A stretch of DNA of 64,000 nt from Rehmannia glutinosa. Lineage: Eukaryota; Streptophyta; Magnoliopsida; Lamiales; Orobanchaceae. The stretch covers positions 10,367,971 through 10,431,970 of the forward strand of contig CM071926.1 of the NCBI GenBank assembly GCA_016081115.2. The letters are read 5' to 3'. Position numbers and translations under genes: made by a program. Position 1 is the first letter of the stretch, and each line of letters begins with the position of its first letter. Shown piece by piece: positions 1 through 10,670 of the stretch. Below the pieces are notes generated by a model, which saw only the letters and a program-made list of their open reading frames with translations, was not told the DNA's origin and did no database searches.

Positions 1-730
1 AAGAAACTGCGAACTTCATTCGCATTTTTGGTGCATTCCATTCAATCACCGCCTCAATCTTTGTTGGATCGACTTCAATTCCTTGAGCCGTTATTACATG
101 CCCAAGAAATACAACTCGGTTTATCCAGACCACACTTCTTAAACTTCGCATATAACTTCTCTTTTCAAGAGTCTCCGCACCATTCTCAAGTGTTCCTCAT
201 GTTGCTTCTCGTCTTGTGAGTATACCAAAATATCATCGATAAACACAATAACAAATTGATCTAGATATGGATGGAATATCCTATTCATCAGATCCATGAA
301 CACCGCCGAACGTTGCTTAATCCAAAGGGCATCACCACAAACTCGTAATGCCCATATCTCGATCTCAATGTTTGTCTTTGAAATATCCTCCTCTTTTATC
401 TTCAACTGATGATACCCGATCTCAAATCAATCTTTGAAAAGATACCCGCTCCTCTCAATTGGTCGAATAAATCTTCAATTCGTGGCAACGGGTACTTATT
501 CTTTATTGTGAGTTGGTTCGATTCTCGATAATCAACGCACATCCTTAGAGTACCATCTTTCTTTTTAACAAATAGGATTGGTGCTCCCCATGGAGACACG
601 CTAGTAGGCGAATAAATTTCAAGTCCAACGACTCTTGTAGTTGAACTTTCGACTTTTGTAGTTCTTTAGGCGCCATCCTATAAGAGCCTTTGATACCGGT
701 CCCGCCCCATCAAGTCAATTGTAAACTCCA
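1..730 (-). pseudogene. Ty3/gypsy reverse transcriptase, partial and frameshifted
   Basis: This is the RNA-dependent DNA polymerase domain of the first gypsy element. Minus-strand translation gives the N-terminal block with WGAPILFVKKKDG, MCVDYRESNQ and IKNKYPLPRIEDLFDQL (599-402). In another register follow AVFMDLMNRIFHPYLDQF and the catalytic FIDDILVYS (405-139). The last 138 bases still resemble the sequence after the catalytic motif but carry stops. The domain order and the FIDD motif are typical of plant Ty3/gypsy pol. A frame change near 400 and stops make this copy non-functional as written. RNase H and integrase would lie left of the window. Confidence 0.85.
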
Positions 731-1300
731 CTTGTCTATCCGGTGGTACTCCGGTAAATCTTCCGAAATACATCCAAAAACTCATTCACAATTGGTACAT
801 CTTCAATCGACAATTCAGTTGATTGATTACCAACCATATGGACCAAGTATCCTTGATGACTACCTTTCTTAAGAATTTTCAATGCCTTCATTCTTTGATA
901 TGACTCGCGGCACCTTACCAGTTTTACTCCATAGAGAATTGTCACTTTATCCTCGCAATTTCAAAGTTCTCTCTCTCTCTCTCTCTCTCTCCCGACATCT
1001 AATATTCGCTCGATGCCTCACAACCAATCCATGCCTGCACTATGTCGAAATCCTTCATGTCAATCACATATAATTCGGCTTCTAAGTTATGTCCATTCAC
1101 ATCTATGTGTGCATTTCTAATCATTGAGTTAGTATAAATTATCTCTCATGAAGGTATACTAATCTCAAGTGGTTCTTTTACTCTAACATCTCTATTTCCG
1201 CCAGAGCATGAAATTTCTTAGACATAAATGAATGTGTAGCTCTGTGTCAAAAATCACTAATGCAGTATATTAAACACCGATAACATACTTGTCATGGTAC
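731..1300 (-). pseudogene. Ty3/gypsy protease and protease-RT linker, degenerate
   Basis: Between the gag-like and RT-like parts, minus-strand translation shows the linker typical upstream of gypsy RT (945-736, with VNEFLDVF). Near 1200-1290 there is a stretch resembling an aspartic protease. The latter reads IFDTELHIHSFMSKKFHA, where the family normally has an Asp-Thr/Ser-Gly catalytic triplet. Only the Asp-Thr is recognisable, and a stop lies just upstream. A (CT)11 microsatellite at 969-990 interrupts the linker. I call it non-functional. The protease assignment rests mainly on position and the short surviving motif. Confidence 0.55.
969..990. repeat. (CT)11 microsatellite
   Basis: Eleven CT dinucleotides in a row lie inside the degenerate protease-RT linker of the first gypsy element. 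This is simple-sequence expansion inside dead coding sequence. Confidence 0.95.
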
Positions 1301-1379
1301 TTGGGTTCTCCTCGGCCTCATTCGGATTATTGCAAATACCCGAGCCTTCCCTCCCGAGGTCCGACCTTTGTTCCCACGC

Positions 1380-2200
1380 TCAAAGTTGTTAAGGGGAACT
1401 CATGTACTCTATGCCCAAGCCAGACGAAAACATCTTCCTTGTCCAAATAGACATTCTCCCCGTGATTCTTTCCACGCTTATCACACATGGGCTTGCTAGA
1501 CCGATTGTCGTTCTCGTCTTACTTTGATTTTTCCGTGTTTTTCCCGCTTCGATTCATGTTCGATTGCCACCCTTATTTTGACTTGGTCCTTGCCATTTTC
1601 TCTTTCCCAATATTTCAGACCTCTTTAGTTTCCATGTCGTGACTTGCGCTATCTCTTGAGCCCGTTTCACTGCTCGAAGATATGATAAGTCTCCATGACT
1701 AGTAAGAATATGATGGATCCTTGGTCATAAACCCGCGAAATCTCCGAGCTTTATTAGAATCAATCCACCAAATGTGTGGCGAAGAAACTCGGTCATTGAA
1801 TTTCCTCTCATACTGCTACGCAGTTCTCCCTTCTTTTTGATTCCGTAACTCGTGTTCTTTTTGTTCTCGATAAAATCGAGGTAGTATTGTCCCTTGACAA
1901 TATCTTTAAAAGCATTCCAAGATAAAGTATCCCTCTCTTCAATAGGTCTCGTCCTCCAATAACTTTCCCACCATCGGTCTCACGCTTGAAAGTTGATATT
2001 CTCGCGCAAATAACCCTTTGTGCATCGGTGCAACCAATGAGTCGAAAGGTTCTCTCTAAAGTTCGAACCATCCTTCCACGTATGAGAGATCTCACGGCTG
2101 TGAACCTCGGTGGCGAGTATCGACGAAAACTGCTCGACTATCTCGGGGATCAGTTATTAGTGTACTCCATTCCGTGGTTCAAATGATGTGTGACATTTCC
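1380..2200 (-). pseudogene. Ty3/gypsy gag with zinc knuckle, degenerate
   Basis: Minus-strand translation from 2095 gives RTLERTFRLIGCTDAQRVICA, followed in shifted frames by fragments resembling the retrotransposon gag capsid domain (about 2190-1640). Around 1510-1440 is the remnant of a zinc knuckle (MCDKRGKNHGENVYL), where some of the expected Cys residues are changed. Gag packages genomic RNA into virus-like particles. Its position just upstream of protease and RT on the same strand supports the call. Several frameshifts break it. Confidence 0.65.
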
Positions 2201-2473
2201 TAAGACACCACCAGCACCATCGTGACGAGGTCCTCCTGGTCGGGACTTGATTCCTATCTAGAAATTCTCTTCTAGGTGGCATTCTCCTATTTCGTAAAAT
2301 TAAAGTCGTTATTACGAAGTCGTAAATATGAAGAGAACTACATACTATATAACGCTCAATCGATAATTATTAATAAATAAATGAACTCAAGCACTAAATA
2401 GAGAATTTCCACTATTATATATATGAAGTCCTTCTAGAGGATACATAAAAGAAATCAACTAGAATAAAACAAA

Positions 2474-2662
2474 CTAAACATACGAATAAGTACTATATAC
2501 TAATGAACTTCTACATCCACCGCCGATAACCCCATCAAGTATCGTATTTCCCAATCGATTCTCGCTCGTCAATAGGATCTCAATCGGGTCCTCCTCCTCG
2601 TCATCCGATTCTATCTCGCTCCGTGAGCCACATCGATAGAGTGCACTAATAATAATCCGCAT
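2474..2662 (-). other. short acidic reading frame upstream of gypsy gag
   Basis: A 62-codon minus-strand frame contains the acidic run ESDDEEEDPIEILL. It lies between the primer binding site (about 3190) and recognisable gag. It may be an N-terminal gag remnant or a chance frame in the leader. I do not recognise a family. The rest of 2200-3180 holds no feature I can support. Confidence 0.25.
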
Positions 2663-3183
2663 ATCTTATCACGGGGATCTCAAAGAACTGTAGTGATAAT
2701 CATCATTTCATGAATTAATGTCCTTGCTCGACCGCGCCATTCAAAAGGCATGGTTTCCATTAGCTTCACAAAGAAAAATAATCAAATCACTCCATCTTGT
2801 TTAACTCGCCAAACATCCTTGCCATAGTTGTGATATGGTCACCAAAGATCATGATGATCAACCCTTTGATAGTCACGAAAATCTCTCACTCTATGACTAG
2901 TTTGGGCGAGAGGACATGGTACGACTTCCTAAGCCTTACGCATGCGGTCCATCTACTATCATTGATGGTACTAAGTATGTGAATATATTTATCTATGATT
3001 CAAACTATCAAATATAAAGAACACATGCATCATCGCGTATAAAGTATACATAATTGTCTTTCAAAATATCTATGTAGAATTTACCTGTTGGAGTTGGCCT
3101 TGTCTTTGAGGGTGGATGCCTATTTATTATTTATTATAAATGATTTTTTTTTTTTGAAAACAAAAGTCTACAGAATCATAAAC

Positions 3184-3197
3184 CTGGCTCGATACCA
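3184..3197 (-). promoter_or_regulatory. primer binding site of the first gypsy element (degenerate tRNA-Met type)
   Basis: On the minus strand this reads TGGTATCGAGCCAG, three bases inside the LTR start at 3201. It resembles the common plant initiator-Met primer site but lacks an internal base compared with the intact copy at 62842-62854. Reverse transcription would have started here. Confidence 0.7.
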
Positions 3198-3200
3198 CTA

Positions 3201-3574
3201 TGTAACCACCCAAATTTTGTAGTATAGACTAAAGTTTACAACTCGAAATGAGCTAAGCGTTAAATATGATAAATAAATATAAAAGCTTTCTAAACTCATT
3301 AGTAATATACCTAATGTAAATTGTAATAATACAAAGAAAGACTTACTCCAAAGTCCCTTTTTCTAATCTTGAAAAAAAGAAAAACATTAACTTCTAATTT
3401 ATAAACAGTTTAGCATCCGCCTCCGCAAGACAAATCCAACTCCGTCAACCCGCAAATCATTTGGCATGGGGTGAGTGATAAACTCGGTGGGGACTAGTTT
3501 AATCGACATATAAAATAAGCATTTTAATTTACATTAACAAATAAAAATAACATGTAACTTGTTTAACGTGGGTT
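3201..3574 (-). repeat. left fragment of gypsy 5' LTR
   Basis: The LTR starts with TGTAACCACCC next to the primer site and is cut at 3574 by the gag-only element. The flank GGGTT (3570-3574) is repeated at 11055-11059 on the far side of the insert. The LTR continues at 11060. Confidence 0.75.
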
Positions 3575-3834
3575 TGTAAGTCCAAGCGCTACGATAATCT
3601 AGAGGGGGTGAATAGATTATCTCCATCTTTTCGATTTCACCCTCTTTTTCGAACCGAATGCTCAAAGACAATAATAAAGGTGCGGAATGTAAACAACACA
3701 CGCGATTTAAAGAGGTTCAACCCACCTAGGGCCTAATCCTCTACCACCCCAAAGATATCCGGGATGGATTTCAAAAAGAAAAAAGATTTTATTAATTTAC
3801 CACAAATTAATACAACACCAACTTACAACACACC

Positions 3835-4066
3835 TTGAAGAGCACCACACTCTTCTTCAACACCACCTTTGGAGATTACCACAATCTCACTTGAAGATTA
3901 CCACAATCTTCAACGGCACCTTGTGAAGATTACCACAATCTTCACCTTGAAGAGCACCACACTCTTCAACACCTCAACAAGAAGATTACCACAATCTTCT
4001 TACACCTAACACCTAGCTCACCCAAGTGTGTTCTTACCACAAGAACACTCACAAGGATATCTTGTG
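3835..4066. repeat. array of short hairpins with constant ACCAC loop (left LTR)
   Basis: Seven inverted repeats follow one another. Five share the loop ACCAC and two share CACCACA, with different stems. Examples are TTGAAGATT/AATCTTCAA, GTGAAGATT/AATCTTCAC, AAGAAGATT/AATCTTCTT, TTGAAGAG/CTCTTCAA and GTGTTCTT/AAGAACAC. An eighth, CACAAG-GATAT-CTTGTG, has another loop. Stem differences between units are compensated on the opposite arm. Relative to the minus-strand TATA box the array falls about 200-430 nt downstream, in the predicted RNA leader. Confidence 0.85.
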
Positions 4067-4284
4067 TTTGGTTGATGAATTACAATCAAGATTACACTTT
4101 GAAAAATATTACAACTCAAAAGTGCAAGTGTAATCAAGAATGAAAGCCTAGACCTCAAGATGTGAAAGTGATAGTATTAAAGGCTATTACAACAAGAATG
4201 TTGAAATGAATAACAAAGATTATGTGCTTGTGATATCTCTTGTTGTTTGTATCAAGTCTTGTATTTGATCCCTCAAGCCTTCAT

Positions 4285-4294
4285 CTATTTATAG
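4285..4294 (-). promoter_or_regulatory. TATA box of gag-only element, left LTR
   Basis: The minus strand reads CTATAAATAG. It is conserved in the right LTR at 10230-10239 and lies about 840 bp from the element-sense start of the LTR. Transcription would start roughly 30 bp further, near 4260. Confidence 0.7.
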
Positions 4295-4539
4295 GAGAGC
4301 CTTCAAATTTGAATTCCAACATAGGCTCCTCCAAAGGCTCCTCCAAAGGCTCCTCCAACATAGGCTCCTTCACGGGCTCCTCCATGTTTTCTTTTGTCTA
4401 CAAATAAGACAAAGAGATTAAAATAAATATGGTTGTCTCATAAGGATACAAAAATCAGATTATAGAACAATCCCACATTTTAAGGAAGAATGGTCTCACT
4501 GCACAACGTTTATAATTTTGTCATTAACTAAAGAGATGA

Positions 4540-4745
4540 CCGTCGGCGCGCACAAAAGGACGTTTGAAATAGTATCGAAAAATTACACGGCGGGCCGAGG
4601 GGTGCTCGACCGGTCGACATCACCCCTAGCCGGTCGACCTCTCCAAAAATAGAACAGGAGATTTTGCACATTTGCAGTACTGGTCGACCCACTGGCACCG
4701 GCCGACCGACCGGCCGACGCCCGTGCGGCACGGCCGACTGCTTGA
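4540..4745. other. CG-rich block of left LTR, poorly conserved with the right LTR
   Basis: This stretch is rich in GGTCGACC/CGGCCGAC-like palindromic words. The flanking LTR sequence matches the right copy almost base for base, but here the two copies differ by many small indels and substitutions (counterpart about 10455-10670). Confidence 0.8.
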
Positions 4746-5131
4746 TTTTACTTCCGTCTCATTTTCTGTTTCAAAAACATCTTCAGTACGGGTTGCCCTA
4801 TAGATTTACTTTCGACGACCAAGAGACAAAATATTGTCCAATTTTTATCGAAAATTAACCTCAAGAAATACTCCTAAAAAATTCGTAAAAACATTTTAAA
4901 CTAATCGGGAGGTTTAGGACAATATTAGAAATATTGTTTTGGTGTAAAAGTACATTAACAAAAATCATTAAAAGTGTTGTCCAATTTTGTCGAAAATAAA
5001 ACTTGAAGTTATACTCCTAAAAATATTAAAACCATTTTAAATCATTTTAGGAGTATTTGGACAACCTTTAAAACCATTGTTTTGGTATAAAACAAAATCA
5101 TCAAAATCATGATAAAACCATTTATCAAACA

Positions 5132-5154
5132 ATCTCCCCCTTTTTGATGATTAC
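5132..5154 (-). promoter_or_regulatory. polypurine tract of gag-only element
   Basis: The minus strand reads ATCATCAAAAAGGGGGAGAT immediately before the 3' LTR. This is where plus-strand DNA synthesis starts. The GATGAT spacer plus A/G run matches the style of the Sirevirus tract at 26277-26297. Confidence 0.85.
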
Positions 5155-5298
5155 AAACCAAAACAATTTTAACGAGGTCGATTTTGAAAACAAAACAATT
5201 TTACCTAAGTTAAAGAGAACTATCCGTTGTGAGCGACAACATTCCGTGCAATAAACACAAGGATGGGAGTAGAGAGATTCAAACATATATAGCAAATG

Positions 5299-5622
5299 CT
5301 CCCCTATCAACATGCACAACAAGAGTTATATAGAAGCAACTTAAACATAAGCTAAAATATTAGCTTTTCGATATTGAGCTTAAGTATCAATAACTTAAAA
5401 GCTCCCCTCAAAAGATACATCATTAGAACCGTATATAAGTCCATACTACAACCAATGGACCATGATTCATACATAACCATAATGCACCAAGTGGACTAAA
5501 TATGATCCACAACTTATGGCTTTATGAAGCCATAGCTTATAGCTTCTTTTCGTTAAGCTTATCTTAGCTTTTATGAGCTAATGAGCTTATAACCTGTTTC
5601 TCCCCTTTGGAATCATCAAAAG
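5299..5622 (-). repeat. additional polypurine-tract-like motifs
   Basis: Short CTCCCCT motifs lie near 5300 and 5402. A longer one at 5599-5622 reads TTTTGATGATTCCAAAGGGG on the minus strand. They repeat the true tract design upstream of the 3' LTR. Multiple such tracts are a known feature of Sireviruses. Confidence 0.6.
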
Positions 5623-7992
5623 AATGTTAGCACGATAAATACATCATATATTCTTATCAAAGTGCGCAAGTAAACCGATGTATCGAGCCATTTGAACATT
5701 GAAGCTTTTAAACCAAATAGAAGAGTCGAATCATACGACTTGAAGAAGCTTATGAAAACTCATTTGATAAGCAAAACATGATCTCTATAAATATATGAGA
5801 CTTTTGAAATCGAGAGAATCATGTAGGTGATGAATTTTTCATTGAAACATTTTATCGAACACTTGGCGGGCGTCAAAAATTGAAAAAGATATATATAGCC
5901 CTTGTAAATGAAATCAAGCCAAGTTTTTCATCACCAAATTCAATTTAACAAATATCATTTATCAACAATCAATAAGCTCATCACAAATATGTATGGATTG
6001 CATCAAGAAGAATACATATAAGCCACAAACTCAAGGGTTCAACCCAATTGAGCTAAAGAGAGTGAAATTCTTACCATTCGATCGGTAAGGACGAGCAATG
6101 ATGATGATAGTCGATCTAGATAATCCCCAAAATATATAATTCATGCATTAAAACTCATTTGAAGTGAATTGTGTGTGAAATTTGCAAAGGGACGAAAAAT
6201 GGCCAAAAGAAGTTAATCTTGCGAATGTCAAGACAGAACCATTTTAATCCAAGATTTTGCTTAGGGCGACCGGTCGAGGTTGAGGGCGACGGTCGACGTT
6301 GAGGGCGACCGGTTGCCCTCAACCATTTCAGCCACCGTGTTGAAAAATTTCCAAAATTCGAATTTTCAACCAAAAATCCAATTTTTCGCCCCTAAGTTTT
6401 AAAAACGTGCAAAATGCAAACGTAGACCTCATTCAATATACATTATGTCATAATCAAGCTCGAAATGAGGTAAAATACTCGTGATTAACGATCAAAAAGT
6501 CCATGAGTTATCCTTGAGACGTAATTAAACACATCTCAAGTTTTTGTTAAAAATCACAATCCCTTAAACAATATATCGAATCTCAATATGTTTAGTTCGA
6601 TTATGACGAACCAAATTTTGAATACGAATAACCGTATAATAGATATCAAACTTGTTATCCCGAAAAAATAAGAACGTTTTAAAGCTTTGGATACAACAAG
6701 TCATACGAAGAAGTGCCTTTCAAATATTTGAAAATTTCTTTTAATGGCACTTTAATGAGATTCGTTGGGATAGTTTTTGAAGTCGAGCATATAGACATAA
6801 GGCATATGGAATGTCGAGTCTATAGAAATAGTACAAGAAAACATACCTCGAATTTGTTTGTCAACCGACATGCCTTTCTCAACCTTTGTTAATCTCTTCA
6901 TTGATAGCCATAGAGGTTGGAATGATTCTTCCTTCTTCAATGCCTAACTCCTTCAAGAGTTCTTTTGAAATGTAACCATCTACTTGGCATTGAATGATTT
7001 GAAGTCCAAGCAAGAAATCATGCTCATTTCAAGTACACCTTGCATCAACTTCTTCTTGAAAATATCTTCGAGCTACTAACCTCGCCTTTAGTTCTACCAA
7101 TGTTGCCTTGGTCATTGAGTTTGTTCCGGAATACCCTTTTTATCTTCTTCATCACTATCATCATAGGGCATCCAATTTATCTAAGGTGTTCATAATAGAA
7201 CATTTACATCCAAATATTTGGAGTACTTCATTTCTCATCTACACAACTTAACAAACTCATTAACGGCATCGCTTATACAAGAAAAAATAGCCCAAGTGTA
7301 AAAACATGCTTCAATCATCAATCACAAAATTTCTTGCAAAAGAGCATAGTAGGAATAGACACTATATATATATATAGATCATGAAGCAAGAAACACATAC
7401 TATGCATTTAGAATATCATCAAGAGTCTAATAAATCATGCAAGTTCAAATAAGCTTAAGAAAGCTACAAAAGGTCTCTTTTGAAATTTGAGAATCCGATA
7501 GCATATAATTGAGACCTCATTTAAAAGAAGTATTTGAACAAAAGTTGACAAAGCAAATATGTGCAATCAAATATCGAATAATGCCTTTCAAAAAATCAAA
7601 AAAAATCCTCTTAATGGCATTTGTATGAAATACTATGAAAAACAAGCACATAGGCACATGGCAATACATATATCGAGTCTATAAGAGTAAGAATAACACA
7701 AGTAAACATACCTCGATAATTTATGCCTTTTCTTGACAAATAATGACGAAAATGGCCATTTGTGAAAATATATAAATTCTACACAATTCTTAAAACAAAT
7801 CTAGCACAAATCATAATGATAAAAGTGTAAAGCTAAGAGATATCACAAGTAAGCTCATGCCATAAAAATCCATAAGAGATGATAATACACTTTTAGTCTA
7901 CAAAATGCACAAGAGTTTTAAAAACATCACATAAGGTCTTCCTTTTAAAAACAAATAAGTTTTGAAGACCTTAATTTAAAATACATGAAAAC
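5623..7992. other. non-coding interior of gag-only element with a degenerate internal duplication
   Basis: This AT-rich interior lies where pol would be expected. I see no conserved protein motifs on either strand. Two blocks about 868 bp apart are related: 6711-6850 and 7579-7715 both contain GCCTTTCAAA, TTAATGGCA, TCGAGTCTATA and AAACATACCTCGA in that order. A short CG-rich GGGCGACCGGTCGA-type repeat lies at 6263-6320 and resembles the CG-rich LTR block. Confidence 0.65.
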
Positions 7993-8413
7993 TCATTTTG
8001 CAAGTAGGACACAAATAAAAACATGCATAATAGACAAATAAAATGCATATTTAATTAGGAGATACGGTTTACCAATTATGCCGTTTCCATGGGTTTTTCC
8101 ATTGTTGATGATATTTTCCCTTTTGAAAATCTTCATGTTGATAGTAATCTCTCCAATTACTCCATCTCCAAAATTTTTGTCCTTCCCATTGTTGATGGTC
8201 TCTTCTTCTTTGAAAATCATCTTGTCTTTGCCATTTCCAAGGATTGTGTTCTTCCCATTTTTGATTATATCCTCTTCTTGAAATTGGCTTTGTCGAACAT
8301 AGTTTCTCCTTCTTTGATCACATGTAACGGTCATTTGATGTCTTCTTGGCGGTATAAATTTTCTTCGATCATTATTTCGCCGGTACCTAATATGACATTG
8401 TTTTGTGGTACCC
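7993..8413 (-). pseudogene. gag C-terminal tail of gag-only element, frameshifted
   Basis: Downstream of the zinc knuckle, one base out of frame, a minus-strand frame of 113 codons runs from 8334. It begins MTVTCDQRRRNYVRQ and is rich in Asn, Gly, Lys and Ile, with degenerate IINNGK-type repeats. I do not recognise a domain. It may be the former C-terminal part of gag or simple repeat expansion. No pol motif follows. Confidence 0.4.
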
Positions 8414-9480
8414 TTATGTGTTTGGGTCCTTTGGGATTAGTCTTGAGACTTTTAGGTCTCCAACAATAATTGAGCTATTTCTAGCCCGACAAGTATTTAC
8501 CGTATGACCCTTTTTACCGCAATAAAAACATGTAATAATTCTAGGAGCATAATGACCAACGTGCTTAGAGACTTGATTATTTTTCATGTGATTGACACCC
8601 TTAGGCTTATGATCAAGTTCTAGTTTCGAATTATCACAACAATCAACAATATTGGTCATCTTATCGGTGACTCAAGTTGATTTAGATAAATCATTTTTCA
8701 AGCAATTTATATCCTCAACAAGAGTACTATTTTCTTTCTCAAGGTTTCTAACCTTGTCAAGAGTGGTGGTGTGAGCACATGATAGTGATTCATAGGAAGT
8801 AAATAAACTATCCTTATCATTCTTTAAAACAATGAATTCCTTTTTCAAATTTTTGTATTTAACAAGTAAGTTTTGGAATTCATCTTGTAGCTCATCATAA
8901 TCATTTTGCAAGTCACTATATTCATTTTGCAATTCATTGTCATAAGAAGTAGAGGGTTTAGAACTTACCTCGTTTTCTTCTTCGATGCCTATGAGGCATT
9001 GTTCAACTTGTTCATCATGGGAGGTTGTAGAAGGCTTATCCCATGTTGTTGAATTTGATGTTGTATCCATTTGTGAAGTAGATGTTTTTGAGTTGCTCCT
9101 TTCATTTGCATATACTTCATAGATGGCTTCTAATTTTTGCCATACTTCATGTGCCGATCGAATACCTACAACATGATCAAATTCCAAAGTGGTAAGTGAA
9201 CAATGTAAAATATTAAGAGCTTTACCATTTGAGGAGATGATTCTCTTCTCTTCATCATTGAGCTCTTTGAAGCCTTTAGAGGTGTGTGGTGTATTTTTCG
9301 TCGGAATGGATTCTCCATTGATGACGGTGTTCCAAATATCAAACCCGCAACTTTGTAAATAGCATTCCATTCTTTCTTTCCAAAATATAAAATTTTTGGA
9401 ATCAAACCGAGGTGGCTTGGTGGTGGAGGTGCCGGAAAATTGAGCTTCGTTAGAGCCGACGATCGTTTCTCTTCACTCGC
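8414..9480 (-). pseudogene. copia/Sirevirus-type gag with coiled coil and CCHC knuckle
   Basis: Read on the minus strand, the frame is open from about 9480 without an ATG until 9370. It carries the copia gag N-terminal motif (FWKERMECYLQSCGFDIW) and then SAHEVWQKLEAIYE. It goes straight into a Ser/Thr-rich segment and a coiled coil (NDYDELQDEFQNLL..). The capsid core usually found after the second motif is missing. A single in-frame TGA at 8674-8672 precedes the zinc knuckle CFYCGKKGHTVNTC, which ends at 8414. Gag would bind and package RNA. The missing core, stop and lack of a clear start suggest it is now defective, although the stop could be a sequence error. Confidence 0.75.
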
Positions 9481-9508
9481 GATGTGAAACGAGCTTGCCA
9501 AAGAGTTT

Positions 9509-9521
9509 GGCTTTGATACCA
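9509..9521 (-). promoter_or_regulatory. primer binding site of gag-only element
   Basis: The minus strand reads TGGTATCAAAGCC, two bases inside the 5' LTR. It is close to the initiator-Met tRNA complement used by most plant copia elements. Confidence 0.85.
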
Positions 9522-9780
9522 CTTGTAAGTCCAAGCGCTACGATAATCTAGAGGGGGTGAATAGATTATCTCCATCTTTTCGATTTCACCCTCTTTTTCG
9601 AACCGAATGCTCAAAGACAATAATAAAGGTGCGGAATGTAAACAACACACGCGATTTAAAGAGGTTCAACCCACCTAGGGCCTAATCCTCTACCACCCCA
9701 AGATATCCTGGATGGATTTCAAAAAAAAAAGATTTTATTAATTTACCACAAATTAATACAACACCAACTTACAACATACC

Positions 9781-10012
9781 TTGAAGAGCACCACACTCTT
9801 CTTCAACACCACCTTTGGAGATTACCACAATCTCACTTGAAGATTACCACAATCTTCAACGGCACCTTGTGAAGATTACCACAATCTTCACCTTGAAGAG
9901 CACCACACTCTTCAACACCTCAACAAGAAGATTACCACAATCTTCTTACACCTAACACCTAGCTCACCCAAGTGTGTTCTTACCACAAGAACACTCACAA
10001 GGATATCTTGTG
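9781..10012. repeat. array of short hairpins with constant ACCAC loop (right LTR)
   Basis: Same series of inverted repeats as at 3835-4066, with every stem and loop preserved. This copy lies between the predicted transcription start and the primer site, so it would be in the 5' leader of the genomic RNA. Confidence 0.85.
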
Positions 10013-10229
10013 TTTGGTTGATGAATTACAATCAAGATTACACTTTGAAAAACATTACAACTCAAAAGTGCAAGTGTAATCAAGAATGAAAGCCTAGACC
10101 TCAAGATGTGAAAGTGATAAGTACTTAGGCTATTACAACAAGAATGTTGAAATGAATAACAAAGATTATGTGCTTGTGATATCTCTTGTTGTTTGTATCA
10201 AGTCTTGTATTTGATCCTCAAGCCTTCAT

Positions 10230-10239
10230 CTATTTATAG
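10230..10239 (-). promoter_or_regulatory. TATA box of gag-only element, 5' LTR
   Basis: The minus strand reads CTATAAATAG, identical to the left-LTR copy. This is the copy positioned to transcribe the element. Confidence 0.75.
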
Positions 10240-10454
10240 GAGAGCCTTCAAATTTGAATTCCAACATAGGCTCCTCCAAAGGCTCCTCCAAAGGCTCCTT
10301 CATGGGCTCCTCCATGTTTTCTTTTGTCTACAAATAAGACAAAGAGATTAAAATAAATATGGTTGTCTCATAAGGATACAAAAATCAGATTATAGAACAA
10401 TCCCACATTTTAAGGAAGAATGGTCTCACTGCATTTATAATTTTGTCAAAACTA

Positions 10455-10670
10455 AAGATGCGACGTCGCGCACAAAAGGACGTTTGAAATAGTCTTCAAA
10501 AATTACACGGCGACGGCCGGTCGGGGTGCTCGACCGTCGACATCACCCCTAGCCGGGTCGACCTCTCCAAAAATAGAACAGGGAGATTTTGCACATTTGC
10601 GTGTACCGGTCCGACCCACGGGCGACGGCGACCGACGGCGACGCCTGTGGCGACGGCCGACCGCTGATTT
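10455..10670. other. CG-rich block of right LTR, poorly conserved with the left LTR
   Basis: Counterpart of 4540-4745. It is built of GGCGACGGC and GGTCGACC-like words and differs from the left copy by many short indels. The sequence on both sides agrees nearly perfectly. Confidence 0.8.

Larger units (their letters stand above)
3575..5131 (-). repeat. left (3') LTR of gag-only element
   Basis: This 1557-bp LTR is the direct copy of 9524-11054. It contains the hairpin array (3835-4066), a TATA box on the minus strand (4285-4294), runs of the motif GGCTCCTCCAAA near 4320-4380, and a CG-rich block (about 4540-4740). A polypurine tract follows at 5132. Confidence 0.92.

Noticed and set aside
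3835..4066. Possible CRISPR-like array
   Set aside because: Units are hairpins of unequal length without constant repeats and unique spacers. The array is inside a plant LTR and duplicated in its partner.
8078..8469. Plus-strand open frame of 126 codons
   Set aside because: It is antisense to the gag tail and zinc-knuckle region of a minus-strand element. Phe/Ser/Leu-rich composition mirrors the Asn/Lys-rich sense frame.
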